Assembly (NCBI GenBank): GCA_021495925.1
Contig: JAKEKT010000022.1
Coordinates: 186,001-250,000 of the forward strand
Length of the DNA stretch: 64,000 nt
Direction of reading: 5' to 3'
Source of the DNA: Diplodia intermedia
Taxonomy: Eukaryota; Ascomycota; Dothideomycetes; Botryosphaeriales; Botryosphaeriaceae
Shown here: positions 11,684 to 23,643 of the stretch, piece after piece
Layout of the letters: every line of letters begins with the position of its first letter
Numbering within the stretch: position 1 is the stretch's first letter
The notes under the pieces: model-generated
Told to the model about the DNA's origin: nothing
The model's input: only the letters and a program-made list of their open reading frames with translations
Database searches by the model: none
Position numbers and translations under genes: made by a program

Positions 11684-14128
11684 ATGCCCGTCGTCAAAGG
11701 AGGAGTCTGGACGAATATCGAGGATGAGATTGTCAAGGTCGCCGTCTCCAAGTACGGCTTGAACCAGTGGGCGCGCGTCTCCTCCCTGCTCGCCCGCAAA
11801 ACACCGAAGCAATGCAAGGCCCGCTGGAACGAGTGGCTGGATCCCAGCATCCGGAAGATCGAGTGGTCCAAGGAGGAGGATGAGAAGCTGCTGCACCTTG
11901 CGAAGCTGATGCCCACGCAATGGCGTACCATTGCGCCCATCGTTGGTCGGACCGCCACTCAGTGCTTGGAGCGCTACCAGAAGCTTCTTGATGAGGCTGA
12001 GGCAAAGGAGGATGACGAGCTCGGCCTGGGCGGTCCTGAGGGAGGGGAAACGGCGGCTCCCAGTGCCGACGACGTCAGGAGATTACGGTAAGTCCCACTG
12101 CCCGTGCTATATCCACCTGTGGTACTGACAAACCCTCAAGCCCCGGCGAGCTTGATCCCGACCCCGAATCCAAACCCGCGCGCCCCGATACCATCGACCT
12201 TGACGAAGATGAGAAGGAGATGCTCAGTGAGGCGCGTGCGCGCCTTGCAAACACACAGGGCAAGAAGGCGAAGCGCAAGGCTCGTGAACGTCAGCTTGAG
12301 GAATCGCGTCGTCTGGCGGTGTTGCAAAAGCGTCGTGAGCTCAAGAATGCTGGCATCAACATCAAGGTGACCACGGTCAAGAAGGGACAGATGGACTACA
12401 ACGCCGACATCCCGTTCGAGAAGGGTCCGGCTTCAGGCTTCTATGATACTAGGGAAGAGGAGGAGCGTAATGAACGGCAAAGGGAAGCTTTCGACCCCAG
12501 GAAACAGCAGCTGGCCAACAAGCGAAAAGCAGACCAGGCAGACGATGGCGAGGACAGGAAGAAGAGGAAAAACGATAAGAGTGGCGCGGCAGCAATCTCG
12601 GCAGCTGCGCAGAAGGCGGCTCAAATGCAAAAGATCAGGGAGGCGGAACAAAGCAGCAAGCGGAGAGGTCTTGCTCTGCCAGCACCGCAAGTCAGCGAGA
12701 ATGAGTTGGAGGAGATCGTGAAGATGGGCATGGTGGGCGAAAGAGCCAACCAGCTTGCAGGCAGCAGCGACAACGAGGCCACACGAGGCTTAATCGGCAA
12801 CTACGCGAATATTGTTGGAAACACTCCAATCCGCACCCCGAGAGCGCCCCAAGAGGAAGACCACATTGCCAACGAGATTCGGAACGCGCGGGCCAGAACC
12901 GAGACTCAGTCAGCACTCTTGGGTGGAGAAAACACTGAGATGTACGAAGAGGGGACGACGGGGTTTGGGGGTGCCGCTCCGAGCAAGCAGACTGTGGCTA
13001 CACCGAACCCGATGGCCACTCCGTTTCGCCAGGGGGGTGTCGGAGCGACGCCCATGCGCCAAGGCCCTGGTGCAACTCCCATGCGCACCCCAAGAGACAA
13101 CTTCAGTTTGAACCGCGAAAACGGCATGCAGCTAGTGGGACAGACTCCGCGTGACATCAAGCTGCGTGAGCAAGCCATGCGGAGCGACATAAAGAGCAGA
13201 TTTGCAGCATTGCCCAAGCCAAAGGAGACTGAATGGGAGCTCGAATTACCTGAAGAGCAGCAGGAGCTTATCAACGCCGAAATATCTGAGGAAGATGCTG
13301 CCATCCGAGACCAGAGGAACAAGGAGATCCGAGAGGCCAGAGAACGTATTGAGTTTGCTAGGCAGACGCAAGCATACCAAAAGGCTCTGCCGCGTCCCAC
13401 GGTAGTAGACGTGAACGCCATGCTGGCCAAGGCATCTGCAGCTACAGATCCGGTCGAGAAGGCAGTGCTGGAGGAAATGACTGTTCTAATTGCAAACGAT
13501 GCAAAGAAATTCGGTAAGGCTAAGGTCAGTGGCACAGTGCAGGCTGCCGAGTCCTTTGAGACTGATGCGCTGCAACGTGCACGGATGGAAATTGCCCTGG
13601 AGCTTTCCTTTGACAGCGGCAAGGATACCGAGGAATTTGAAAGGGCGTGGGAGCAGCTCCACGGGTCTTCGGTCCTGCCTGGGCTCGAGGGCTACGGCGA
13701 TGATGAGATTGACGAGCACCAACTCATGACTGAAGCTTTCGATGTAAGTCCAGGATTGCATGTGACAGCTTGGCTCCGCTCGCTAACGGCTTTTCTAGAA
13801 CACCCAAGAAAAAATCATGGCTACCGCCCAGCAGGGTAACAAGATCGAGAAAAAGCTTGCCCTCCACCTTGGCGGATACCAGAAGCGCGCAAAGACGCTG
13901 CGACAGAAGATCGTCGATGCGGCGGAAGCTTACGACAAGACGAAGCAGGACCTGGACAGCTTCCGCACGCTGCAGATATCGGAAGAAGCGGCAATCCCGC
14001 GGAGACTGGATTCACTCAGGGAGGAGGTAGCGTTCGTCAGTCGCAGGGAGAGAGAAGCGCAGGAAGCGTACCGGTCCCTGAGAGGGGAGCTGGACATGCT
14101 TAGGGAGGGCGTGAATGGATACCATTAG
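11684..14128 (+). CDS. CEF1: Pre-mRNA splicing factor CEF1/CDC5 (Myb repeats)
   Basis: Three exons, 11684-12087, 12141-13743, 13799-14128, giving 778 aa. CEF1/CDC5L is a core member of the Prp19-associated (NTC) complex in the active spliceosome. Two Myb repeats occupy residues about 5-105 (GGVWTNIEDEIVKVAVSKYG, then EWSKEEDEKLLHLAKLMP), followed by the family signature ARLANTQGKKAKRKARERQL and NAGINIKV. The middle is repetitive, with TP motifs (ATPMRQ, ATPMRT, QTPRDIKL) like the Thr-Pro phosphorylation sites of CDC5L. The C-terminus (exon 3) is a coiled coil ending REGVNGYH. Start context is accATGcc. Both introns have clean GTAAGT donors. Identity is secure. Confidence 0.95.
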
Positions 14129-15069
14129 GTCAGGATACCAAAAAAGCGGGCGGTCGCGTATCAGGATCAATTTCAGAACATTCTTCGGGTTCGCTGTTTA
14201 CATGAATGGCAGTGCTTTGCCACGCTTGCGGGATAAGCGAAGACAGGCAAGGTTGAATCGCAAGGTAAAAGTATGCCAGGAAGCTGGGCGATGGCGGTCA
14301 TGCTACGCCAAGGTCTCAGCACTCTCGCCAAGGTCAGCCATTACGAAGTCAGTGCAAGTGCCCAGAAACAAGGCGCTCTGGTCCTGCAGCCGTGCAAGCA
14401 CGCGATGCCCTGATTTTGCCTCGGACAGACCGACGTCGTTTTTGCGCTGCCTTTTCTCTCATCTGGCTTGGGTCCGTGCGCGTCTGGAGTAGCGGCTCTG
14501 GGGCACGTTGACACGAGAGTGGGCGGGTGGTTGCGGCGTGGGCCGCCAGCCGCGGGTCAAAAGACGGGCTACGACGTGAGCGGCCAGTCGCGCATCCCAG
14601 AAACCGGGGTCCCCGAAGCCAAGGGCTCGGATCGGAATGGACAGAGCCCTCGATAAGGGCAAGGCGCGGGCGAATAATCGCTTTTTAGACCCAGGCGAAA
14701 ATCCACGCTGATTGAATCAATCGCCTGCTTTTCAATTTGTTCTTGGCCCGCCTTTTCTTCTCTCTTCTCCTCCTCCCAAGACACTTATCTAAGCCTTGCT
14801 TGTCACCGTTTCCGCCCCGTTGCTACCATACGCTGCGACTGCGGTAGCACACGCACGCCGACGTAGCGGAGATACAACTTCCCTGCACCTTAGTCGCCGC
14901 CGGAGCTGATTCGTACATAAACATCATCCGCCGCAGCGTCTGTAATCTCGTCTGCGTCTTCCCCGGCCCATGGCATTCGTGACCGAATTCCTTCCTCTTC
15001 TCCTCAAGGCGCTCCCCTAAACCAACCGTTTATTTTTTTTTCCTCGTTCCACTTGCCGAGCGAAAGACC
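14129..15069. other. Intergenic: CEF1 3' region and permease promoter/leader
   Basis: 941 bases without a gene. A pyrimidine-rich stretch at 14725-14780 and a second at 14985-15050 lie upstream of the permease start, as in long fungal 5' leaders. Confidence 0.5.
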
Positions 15070-17520
15070 ATGACATCGACCGGAGTCGACTTCGCCGCGG
15101 CGCCGCCACCATTCGACGATAAGAGGCACGGCGACCCTGAGAAGCGCGGCTACGACCAAGAGAGCCCTATCGAGTCCGTGTCCATTCGCTCCAGCCAGCA
15201 ACCCGGCGACCACACGCACCGCCAGCTCAAGCCGCGACACATCCAGCTGATTGGTTGGTGATAGGCCACCCCTCCCAATGAAACCAATCGCTGATTAGCG
15301 TTCCCCCATCTCTTATGCAGGTATCGGAGGCACAATTGGAACGGCCTTGTACGTTTCGATCGGAAACGGCCTGCTCAATGGAGGACCGGGGAGCTTGTTC
15401 CTGGCGTTCACCATCTGGTGGGTCTTGTCTCCGAACGCCTGCGGCGTGAGCTCGTAGTGGCCAGCTTGGTGGGACGACTGCTTACCTTGTGCGAAACAGG
15501 TGTACGTTCATTCTTGCGGTAACATTATGTACGAACTCCCTTCTTACTCTCTCCCCATCTCCCTTTGATTTTTGGTTTCCCCCTTTGGATATCCTACGCT
15601 GCTTCTTGCCGCCTTCGCCGAACGTGCATTGCCAAGTCGGAGCTCTGCGGACTTGTACACCAGCTCCATGCACCTCTCGTCCGGGACTGCTGCGCGCTGT
15701 AGAGAAAGGAAGATGAAGGCCCAAAAGCACCGCAAAGTTTGCCCGTACGCGCCTCCCAAAATACTGACCCTCGATATCAACAAAATCAGGCATGGCCGAG
15801 ATGGTCACATATCTGCCCATCTCCTCGCCCTTCATCCGCTTTGCCGGCCGCTACGTCGACGAGGCCTTCGGATTCGCTGCGGGCTGGAACTTCTTCGTCT
15901 TCGAGGCCGCGCTCGTGCCCTTCGAAATCGTCGCTTGCAACGTCATCATCCACTACTGGAGCGACGCAGTGCCGGCCGGGGGGATTATTTCCATCGTCAT
16001 CGTTCTCTACGGGTAAGTAGTGTGGGATTCACACCAAAGGCTCCCTCCCTGGTGCCATGTGGGACGGCCCGTGTCGGTCTAGTTTAGTGCTTACGAAGTT
16101 ATCCGCAGTCTGATCAACGTGTTGGCCGTCAAGTGGTACGGTGAGACGGAGTTTTGGGCTGCGCTAGGGAAGGTGCTACTGATCATCGGCCTCATCATTT
16201 TCACCTTCATTACCATGCTTGGCGGCAACCCCCTGGGAGACCGGTTCGGGTTCAGGTGAGCACGGAGATCCCGATCCTCTACCATGACAAGTTCGCCGCT
16301 GACGACTTTCGTTTTGCGCAGGTATTGGAACGATCCCGGTGCTTTTGCTGAGCTCTACTATGAGGGCAATCTGGGCCGCTTCCTTGGGTTCCTGCAGTGC
16401 CTGATCCTGGCTTCTTTCACCATTGCTGGGTAGGCACCTCATGCGAACTCTGTGTCGACCGGCTGACTGATTTTCCAGCCCGGACTACGTTTCCATGGCG
16501 GCCGGCGAGGCGGAGAACCCGCGTAAAGCGATGCCGCGCGCCTACAACGCCGTCTTCTACCGACTAACGGCCTTCTTCGTGCTCGGCTCGCTGTGCGTCG
16601 GCATCAACGTGCCGTACGACGACCCGGAGCTGACGGCGGCGTCCAAGGAGGGCAAGCCCGGTGCGGCGGCGTCGCCGTACGTGGTGGCGATGAACCGGCT
16701 GCGGATCGGGGTGCTGCCCGACATCGTCAACGCCATGGTGCTGACGGCGGCGTTCAGCGCGGGCAACAGCTACGTGTACTGCGCGTCGCGGTCGCTGTAC
16801 GGGCTGGCGCTGGAGGGCAAGGCGCCGCGGGTGCTGACCAAGTGCACGAGGAACGGCGTGCCCATCTACTGCGTGCTCATTGTGCTGCTGATCGCGCTGC
16901 TGTCGTTCCTGCAGGTGTCGGAAAACGCGGCCATCGTGTTGACCTGGTTCGTCAGCCTGGTGACGGCCAGCCAGCTCATCAACTTCTCCGTCATGTGCTT
17001 CACGTTCTTGCGCTTCAAGCGGGCGCTCGAGGCGCAGGGCATCAGTCGCGATTCGTTGCCGTACAAGGGCATCCTACAGCCGTATGCCGCCTACTACGGC
17101 CTCACTGGCTGCTTCATCATGACCTTCGTGGGCGGCTATACCGTGTTTTTGCCCGGGCACTGGGACGTGCCGTCGTTCTTGTTCTCGTAAGTGGTCGATC
17201 CGTTCTGTTTCCGTTTCGTGGCTGGCGGATGGAGGAGACAGGGGACGCGCTGACGTGCCCTCACAGGTACACGATGATTGCCGTATTCCCCATCTTGTTC
17301 GTCTTCTGGAAGTTGTTCAAGAAGACAAAGTTCCACAAGCCGGAAGAGGTGGACCTGGTCCAGGACTTGCCCGAGATCGAGGAGTATCATAGAAATTTCG
17401 TCGAAGCGCCGCCGAAGTATGTTCCACCCCATGCTCTTTATTTGGCGTGCTCGTCATGTTAACATTGTTATGTCGCGCAGAAACGGGTTTGAGAAGGTGT
17501 TGAACTTGCTGTTCAGTTAA
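15070..17520 (+). CDS. Amino-acid permease (YAT/AAP family)
   Basis: Nine exons: 15070-15253, 15321-15417, 15500-15528, 15790-16012, 16109-16255, 16322-16429, 16479-17186, 17267-17416 and 17481-17520. Phases agree and give 561 aa. Fungal AAP permeases are 12-helix proton symporters of the plasma membrane. Signatures are HIQLIGIGGTIGTALYV at helix 1, MAEMVTYLPISSPFIRFAGR with YVDEAFGFAAGWNF, FSAGNSYVYCASRSLYGLA and the C-terminal FWKLFKKTKF. The N-terminal about 55 residues are hydrophilic and cytosolic. Exon 3 is only 29 bases, and the next intron (15529-15789) is 261 bp, long for this genome. The first intron donor is GTTGGT, which is non-ideal but forced by the family sequence. Substrate cannot be told; proline or general amino acids are both possible. 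Confidence 0.9.
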
Positions 17521-20463
17521 GGTGTGGCGAGAGGAAGCGAATTTCGTCAAGAGTGCACGGAGGTCTCATGGCAGAAACACAGGAAAAGGAAAACGCGGGG
17601 CTATGTAGAACGAGCAACAAACAACCAGTGTCTTGATCGGATCCGAGCCAGGGGCGTGTTAAGCATGAATGCTCATGAGGCGTGGCGATGTCGTGATTCG
17701 TCGCATCTGAGGGTCACGCAACTTAGGCCCTGGTCTAATGCACGTCATCCCCTCTTCCCGCGATACGAGTCGGGGGCAGAGGAGAAAGGGCAGCGACGGA
17801 AAGCAAAAGCAAAGAAGGCAGCGGCAGCATGATGCCAGCCCTAGGCTCGCGCCGAAACAAAGACCTGATCTAGCGGGCGATCCGCTCTGGGTCAGGCGGT
17901 AGTACCTGCGCTGCGGTGCGCCTTCCCCCTCAGCCCTAGCCCTGGGGCCTTCCTCTCACGTCACCGAACCCATCCACGCGCCACTCCCCACACCTTCCGC
18001 TCCTCCTCGCACAGACCCTCGGATGCCATGGGTGCTCCAAACCGCTCTCACCTCAGACCCCGTTCCTTTCCTCCTTCCCCGAGCCGGGTTTTGGAGCACG
18101 ACTGGAGCAAAAGGGGAGCGATCGCCGGCGGAAAACAGGGCAGCCCGAACGGGCTCTGCGCATCGCAGCTAGCAGCCGGGCAGTGGCGAGAGCCATGGCA
18201 AGCTGCGCAACCACATCCTTCTCCCGCGCATTGCGACACAAGCACAGCAGCACCCGATCACGCGGAGGAGGGGCGGGTCGAGCAGTCTCGCGGTTGACCA
18301 AGGCCCGGCCGGCGACGAGAGCCATCCGCTAGGGAAGGAGCAGGAGCGCATATGCCTGATTTGGCCATGGCACTCTACTGCGCCGCAGCTGAGCTCGCGA
18401 GGACGGGCACCGGGGAGCCGGGAAGGGGTCCAATCCCCAGATGCAAGGCCGGCTGCTAAGGACAAAAGTAGGACGAGGCGAAGCTGTCCATCTTCGAACG
18501 TCTTCGGGGCAGCGCGGCGAGGCTTCCGGACGGTACGGATTGCTTCGCGCATGGCCCGCCCGCCGGCGCTTGGTGGGAGTGTGGGTAGTCGGGGGTGCTT
18601 TCCCGCCCTGCCGGTGCTCCCCGATTGCACGCACAGAGGCACGTTCCTCTGCTGCTCGCCGGCCAATGATGCCTTTCCCTTTTTGCTTGCTGCACGCTGG
18701 CTGGAGGCAAGCGGCAGACGGGGAAGCCGGCACGACGACAGACCAGGCGCGCACACGCACGCGGACGCGGACGCACCTTAGCCGAGCAGAAAATCGGGAA
18801 AGGATATGGTGCGCGGGCAAGGCGAGGCGGCGTTCCATGCTGCTGGACCTAGGGCGAGGCGACCGAGCGGCGGGCTGGCGCATCTGCCCGCTGCACTCTG
18901 TGCCCTGAACTGCTGCGCGGCGCGGCGGCGCGGCCCTGCGACGCTGCGATGCTCTGCTGCCTCTTCCACTCCGTCGCACACGCCCTCGCTGCGCGCCCCA
19001 TCCGCCCCCTGGTCTCGTTCCTTTCCTTTTCTCTCTGCGCTTAACGTTACCCCCCCTGCGCCGTCCTCTCGGCCGCTCCCCATCTTTCTGCTCGGGATTT
19101 CCGGAGCGGTTTCCGCTGACTCGAGGGCTTGAAGATGCCGCTGCTGTTCCCGAGCGGTTGATGAACCGAGCCGCGGCCTTCCTTCTCGAGACACACCCGA
19201 CTTCCCGTCCGCGTCCTGCAGCGACCCGATCGGCCCTTGTCCCGCACCTTTCAAATCTCCGATTCTCGATAGTGGCACTAGCGTCCAAACGGGCGTGCAT
19301 CGAGATGGTTCAGTCAGGCGCCCTGGGCTTGGTGAGCACCGCCGCGCCGCCGCGAACCGGGAGACGACGCGCGCTGCCGCGACAAGGATGGGGGCGTGGT
19401 GTCGAGCGAGGAAGGGCATTCTTGCCTAGCGTGGTGGTTGATCATGCGAGGGCTAAACCGCCGGCGACTAGGTGCTTCGAAGGCGGCTGCATCCCTGCGT
19501 GGAAAAAGGTACAAGCGGCAGTCTGGCCCTCTGCACTAAAATATTGTGCTGGTGCGCTTTTGTGCATTGGGTGGCGTGTGTCGTCGCGATAGAGCTTGTT
19601 GCTGGGGTTTGTTGCTTTTTCTTCGCCAATCTGGCCTGCAGAAGATGCGGCGCTGTCATCGGATCTTTTTTTATTTTTCTCTCTCTTCTGCAGTTCTGCC
19701 GTCTTTTGGTGTCTCGTGATGTCTCGGTAGAATCATTGTCCAAGCATGGGGTGGGCTGCTCTGCTTCGAGGTCCATGGACTGCTGTTCGTTGGTCCGCTT
19801 TCTTTCTTCGTACCAAATTGCGCACAGCGAAGTGGCGCGGCTACTGCCTGGATCTTTCGAATCGGTCAGACTACCTGCCTGGACGATGTTGCTACTTGGG
19901 GTTAATCTGAAAGCGCCAAGTCTTCACTTGTACAGCGCATCACTTTTTCCTATCCCAGCAATCCCACTAAGCCTTGGTTGTGGAGGAAAGCCATATCACT
20001 TTGGAGGTAAACCGCATCTCCAAGAGGATGAAGATTCTACGCGCATCTGTGTACGCCAGAGAGAAAGAACGTCGGACATGGCCAACGTTGGTACGATGGG
20101 CTCTAATACGGACACAGTCGCCACAACATTGCTCTCCAAGTAAGAGTCGGCCGGATGTGGTGAGAGAATAGGCCGGCAGCATGTGTCCAGCGACGTGGGC
20201 CTGCATCATGGCATAGCTTCGCTCTCCGGGTGAAGCGGACAATGCCTACAGCAGTGCCAAACCGAGCAGTCTCACCTTTCAGTGGTAATATGGAGAAAAT
20301 GTCATGGGTGACATCCAGGGTCCAAATCACCCGCAGTTCACTTTCACCTCGTTTCCTCGCCTGCCAACCAGAAACACCTAGATCTTCCTACCGTCGCCAC
20401 CAACTCTTCCTCTACATTTCATCCCTCCCACCACTTGCGACCGCGACCTCCGAACGCGCAACG
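17521..20463. other. Long gene-free, GC-rich interval
   Basis: 2.9 kb with no supportable gene. From about 17.9 to 19.4 kb the sequence is GC-rich and almost stop-free in several frames at once; the longest is 323 codons on the minus strand at 18329-19300. The predicted peptides are Arg/Ala/Pro-rich and unlike proteins, so these look like composition artefacts. 19.5-20.4 kb is less GC-rich and contains pyrimidine tracts such as 19660-19690. It could be promoter plus a long leader for the gene at 20464, or hold a noncoding RNA. Confidence 0.5.
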
Positions 20464-21240
20464 ATGCCTCCGCAGACATCGTCGGCTTCCGGTTCGTCCC
20501 CAACTCCCTTCCCATGATCACAGAAGCTACCTGGACTTCCAGACTCAGGTTACGAGACCGGCGGCAACGCCGAGGAACAGGATTTCTACGCCTACAACCG
20601 CCCCCCTTCACCGTGTACCCCCGAGTTGTTTCCCACGCCTCCCAGACAGAAGATGGAGCGGAAGGCCGCCGAAGAAAAGGCCGCTGCAGACGCTGCCGCC
20701 GCCGAGCACCTTCGTCAACGCCTGCTCGCCGAGCAACACACGCTGCTCGGCAGCTCACGCGTCCGCGCCAACACTACTCTGAGCCAGGAATCCTCCTCGC
20801 AGGCATCCTCATCGTACGACATCATCCTAGCCGACGAGGTCGCCGCCGCGCGCCGCAAAGAACAAGAGGTGCTGGAGGCGAAGCACGATGCCGACTACTT
20901 CAAGCGCGTCACCGACCAGTCGATCAGCGGCTTCGGCATTCACGCGGTGCAAGAGGGCCTCAAGGATCTGAAGATGCGCACGGAGCCGCTCGCAAAGAGA
21001 CTCGAGGACAACAAGTGGCTCAAGCAGAAGAAGCCGGTCGGCTCCCCCGAGGAGCTGCACTGTCCGTGCTGGAACTACCCGGACAGTGGATGGAGGTTCT
21101 GCATCTTCCATGAGGACGAGAACAGAGGTAGGATGGCGGCCGAGGAGAGAGGTGAGGGCGAGGACGAAGCCGATGAGGCCGTTGTTGTGGATGAGGATGA
21201 AGTTGATGATGAAGAGGATGGAGGGGTCTTTGTCGGATGA
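20464..21240 (+). CDS. CPC-motif protein A, function unknown
   Basis: Exon 1 is 20464-20491 (28 bases). A 51-bp intron opens with GTTCGT and ends at the AG at 20541-20542. Exon 2 is 20543-21240. Joined in phase it reads MPPQTSSAS, then DSGYETGGNAEEQDFYAY, 241 aa. Without the intron the frame hits TGA after 17 codons. Visible features are a Pro-rich segment (PPSPCTPELFPTPP), an Ala/Glu/Lys coiled-coil-like stretch at residues about 55-75, a charged helix-rich middle, and a compact C-P-C-W-x2-P-D-S-G-W-x2-C motif preceded by SPEEL. A Glu/Asp-rich tail follows. The same motif with identical spacing occurs in the gene at 24324. The Cys set could bind metal, but this is inference. Family not recognised. 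Confidence 0.68.
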
Positions 21241-22719
21241 GGGAACGAAAACCAGGTCAAAGTGAGAGGTTGAACTAACTAGAGATGTACGTGGCTCCCA
21301 CGGTGCGCGGTGTGAAGGCTCGGCCGATGGCAGCATTATTTTGGGTACAACTTCGGGGGACCTCGATGTAAGTTTGCCCTGGCCGGAAGAACGCTGTGGC
21401 CCAATGACACTTTCTCCAGGACGACCACGGCAACGATGATTTCTTTCCGACACCATTGCTTTATTCAGGAATTATGACGGGGAAGAGTTCTCGAACACTC
21501 TGACCAGAGTGCGGTTATCAACAGAACAGTTTTACAGCGCTTTCCCACCGGATTAGCTGCTATGGCATGCCATAATGACTCTTCAATTCAAATTTCATTG
21601 ACAGCAGCAGCTATTTTCCTGGAGAGTGATCTCTCATTCTCACTTCCGCTATGACTCCATCAGTTCCACTCCCGCCTACTCTTGAGCATGATAGGTGGCC
21701 ATTAAGCTGGACTGCGCTGACTACTGAATGAGTCTCACTGATGGAGAGCTTTTGCTGTTGGCCTGTCGACACCCCTAAAGAGTTTAAAGAAAGCCGTCGG
21801 AGAGACCGACTGCCAGGCGATTCGAGCTATGCAAAAGGCTGAATGCGCGATACTGACCAGTTCATTTGCCAGGGCTTTTTACGCTACTACCGAGGCTCCT
21901 CGTCGAGCACTATCTGCAAATTCTGATGCTTCCTCACCCGCAAACCGTGTATCTTCTCCCCAAGCTTAAAACCATTTCTCGACTGCTGGGACCACCATAG
22001 CCAGAATTTTGCAATATTCTTCTCAACAGGATGCGCTTCGACGTCGCGGCTCTCTGCTTTGCTTATAGATCTGCGTAGGTTCAGCATATAATTTCCCTTC
22101 AACTTCCTTTTTCTGTTTCTGCCGCGGATTGAGCATATGTGAGAGTCTATACTTTCTGTTCCACTCATTCGCGAGCGCCTGGTGTTGCCGCCCACTGCTG
22201 GTACACCTCTTGGAGATCAGCGGAGATGCGTTGTGCTTTCGAGACAACAAGAAAAATAAGTGGGTTCGTTTCAAGATCTCTGACAACGTAGTACATACTG
22301 TTCCCATGACCACGACAACAACACGCACACGACGACACCGCCGTTGAGTAAGTCCGCCGTTGGCGATCAGCGCCAGTTGACTTCAATGCCACGTAGTCGG
22401 CCGCGCCACGCTGTCACCCTGCGACAACCGCAACAAGCGAAATCCGTAGAGAGAGAAGAAGAAAAATTGGCAGAATAAGAGAAGCACACCGCGCATCAAC
22501 AAGAAAATCATCTACCAATCCAAAGCTGGAAATCCGAAGCCTCCAACTTCACATACCTTCCTCTTTTTTTTTTTCCCAATCCACTATACCAAGCAAAAGG
22601 CGGTTGATCCACCAAAGCTCACCATTGCCGATATTCCCGCGTGCACACCACCACCACCAAACAACTCTTTTTTTTTCCTACGACACGCACACAAACACAC
22701 AAACACAACGTCGCTCAAC
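21241..22719. other. Intergenic with unresolved minus-strand frames
   Basis: No gene I can support. Minus-strand frames at 21887-22392 overlap in three phases, and each contains a stretch that reads like protein (for example EWNRKYRLSHMLNPRQKQKK). No splice chain links them convincingly. A short inverted repeat CACTCTG-AC-CAGAGTG lies at 21496-21511. A-rich and pyrimidine-rich runs precede the frame at 22720. Confidence 0.4.
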
Positions 22720-23280
22720 ATGCAGCACCTCATCCACCTCCACACCCCGCGCCTGATCACCCGGCAGCGCCGCGCACGCAGCAAGCGCGCCGCCGCGCTG
22801 CACCTGCTCGACCCGGCCGTGGCGCAGCCCGTAGCGACAACCGAAGACTACGAGAACCTGCGCGCGAGACTGTCGTTCGAAAACGGCGGCGGGAGCGGCG
22901 GCGGGCCCCGGGCCGCCGGACAGTGGCGGTGGCTGCTGTCCGGCGAGGAGGCCGTCATGGGGCGCGAGGGCGACGACAGGCGCGGCGGCGGCGGCGGGCA
23001 GAGGGACATGTGGGCGATGGCGAGGGGGCCGTGGAGGTTCAACGCGAGGGGGTCGGCGGCGACGGCACTGGCGCTGCAGCAGCAGGGCGCGGAGGATCGG
23101 CGTGTCGATGCTGCTGCTGCTGCTGCTGTCGATGATGGGGCCGCGGGGGAGGACGGCTGGGAGGTTCTGGAGGTTGGCGACGTGAGGAGGGATATGGATC
23201 TGGACGTGGGATCGGTGGGGGGAGGCTCGTTGGCGGATGTGAGGAGAAGTGGGAAGGGGATGATGGCGGTTTGGGTGTGA
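22720..23280 (+). CDS. Hypothetical protein, weakly supported
   Basis: One open frame of 186 codons with a good start context (caacATGc) after a long CA-rich leader. It begins with a basic segment (MQHLIHLHTPRLITRQRRAR) that could be a presequence. TTEDYENLRARLSFENGG follows, then Gly/Ala-rich low complexity and a CTG repeat encoding an Ala run near 23110-23128. No family recognised. High GC inflates open frames here, so this may not be a gene. For: the leader, the start context and a more protein-like N-terminal third. Confidence 0.33.
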   Translation: MQHLIHLHTPRLITRQRRARSKRAAALHLLDPAVAQPVATTEDYENLRARLSFENGGGSGGGPRAAGQWRWLLSGEEAVMGREGDDRRGGGGGQRDMWAMARGPWRFNARGSAATALALQQQGAEDRRVDAAAAAAVDDGAAGEDGWEVLEVGDVRRDMDLDVGSVGGGSLADVRRSGKGMMAVWV

Positions 23281-23401
23281 TGGGAAGATGGGGAGGTGGA
23301 GATGGCGGGGGAGTTGAGTTCAAGTGGAGGTGATTTCCTTTTCCTGCTCCTGGTCACGAATGATTGGATGAACGACATGTGTATATGTTTTATGGGTTTA
23401 T

Positions 23402-23423
23402 GGCTTCTATCCGAAGCCTTTTC
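23402..23423 (+). repeat. Hairpin 1: GGCTTC stem with T-rich tail
   Basis: GGCTTC (23402-23407) pairs with GAAGCC (23413-23418) around a TATCC loop and is followed directly by TTTT. It is similar in sequence and layout to the hairpin 70 bases downstream. Confidence 0.6.
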
Positions 23424-23471
23424 ATTTTTTGGTTCTATGTTTCTGGCAGTGCTTGTTTTTTTTGGTTTTGT

Positions 23472-23491
23472 GGCTCTATCTGGAGCCTTTT
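23472..23491 (+). repeat. Hairpin 2: GGCTC stem with T-rich tail
   Basis: GGCTC (23472-23476) pairs with GAGCC (23483-23487) around TATCTG and is followed by TTTT. The flanking TTGGTT words are also shared with hairpin 1, which suggests a local duplication with compensating changes in the stem. Confidence 0.6.
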
Positions 23492-23643
23492 GGTTTTGTT
23501 TTTGGGATTTTTCATGATTTCTCTGGAGACTGACCATTGTATCATCGTAAATGTTCAGGCTTTGTCATGCACAGTGTCTCAAATTTCAGAGCGCTAGCTC
23601 ACATGAAAACACCATCGGTTGGGACAATGCACACTTCCTGACC

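Larger units (their letters stand above)
23281..23643. other. Intergenic between convergent frames, with two similar hairpins
   Basis: 363 bases, T-rich on the plus strand. Two look-alike stem-loops, each followed by a T run, are described separately. A 73-codon hydrophobic frame here reflects the T-richness and is not called. Confidence 0.5.

Noticed and set aside
18329..19300. 323-codon open frame on the minus strand
   Set aside because: Arg/Ala/Pro-rich, overlaps other long frames in GC-rich DNA, no motif, poor start context. Likely a composition artefact.
19472..20143. 223-codon plus-strand frame
   Set aside because: Cys- and Ser-rich without motif, stop-poor region; no splicing partner.
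20500..20541. Shorter intron for CPC gene A ending at CACAG 20523
   Set aside because: Only 32 bp and would leave the phase wrong; the 51-bp intron restores a plausible N-terminus.
23296..23517. 73-codon hydrophobic plus-strand frame
   Set aside because: Caused by T-rich DNA with the two hairpins; no conserved features.
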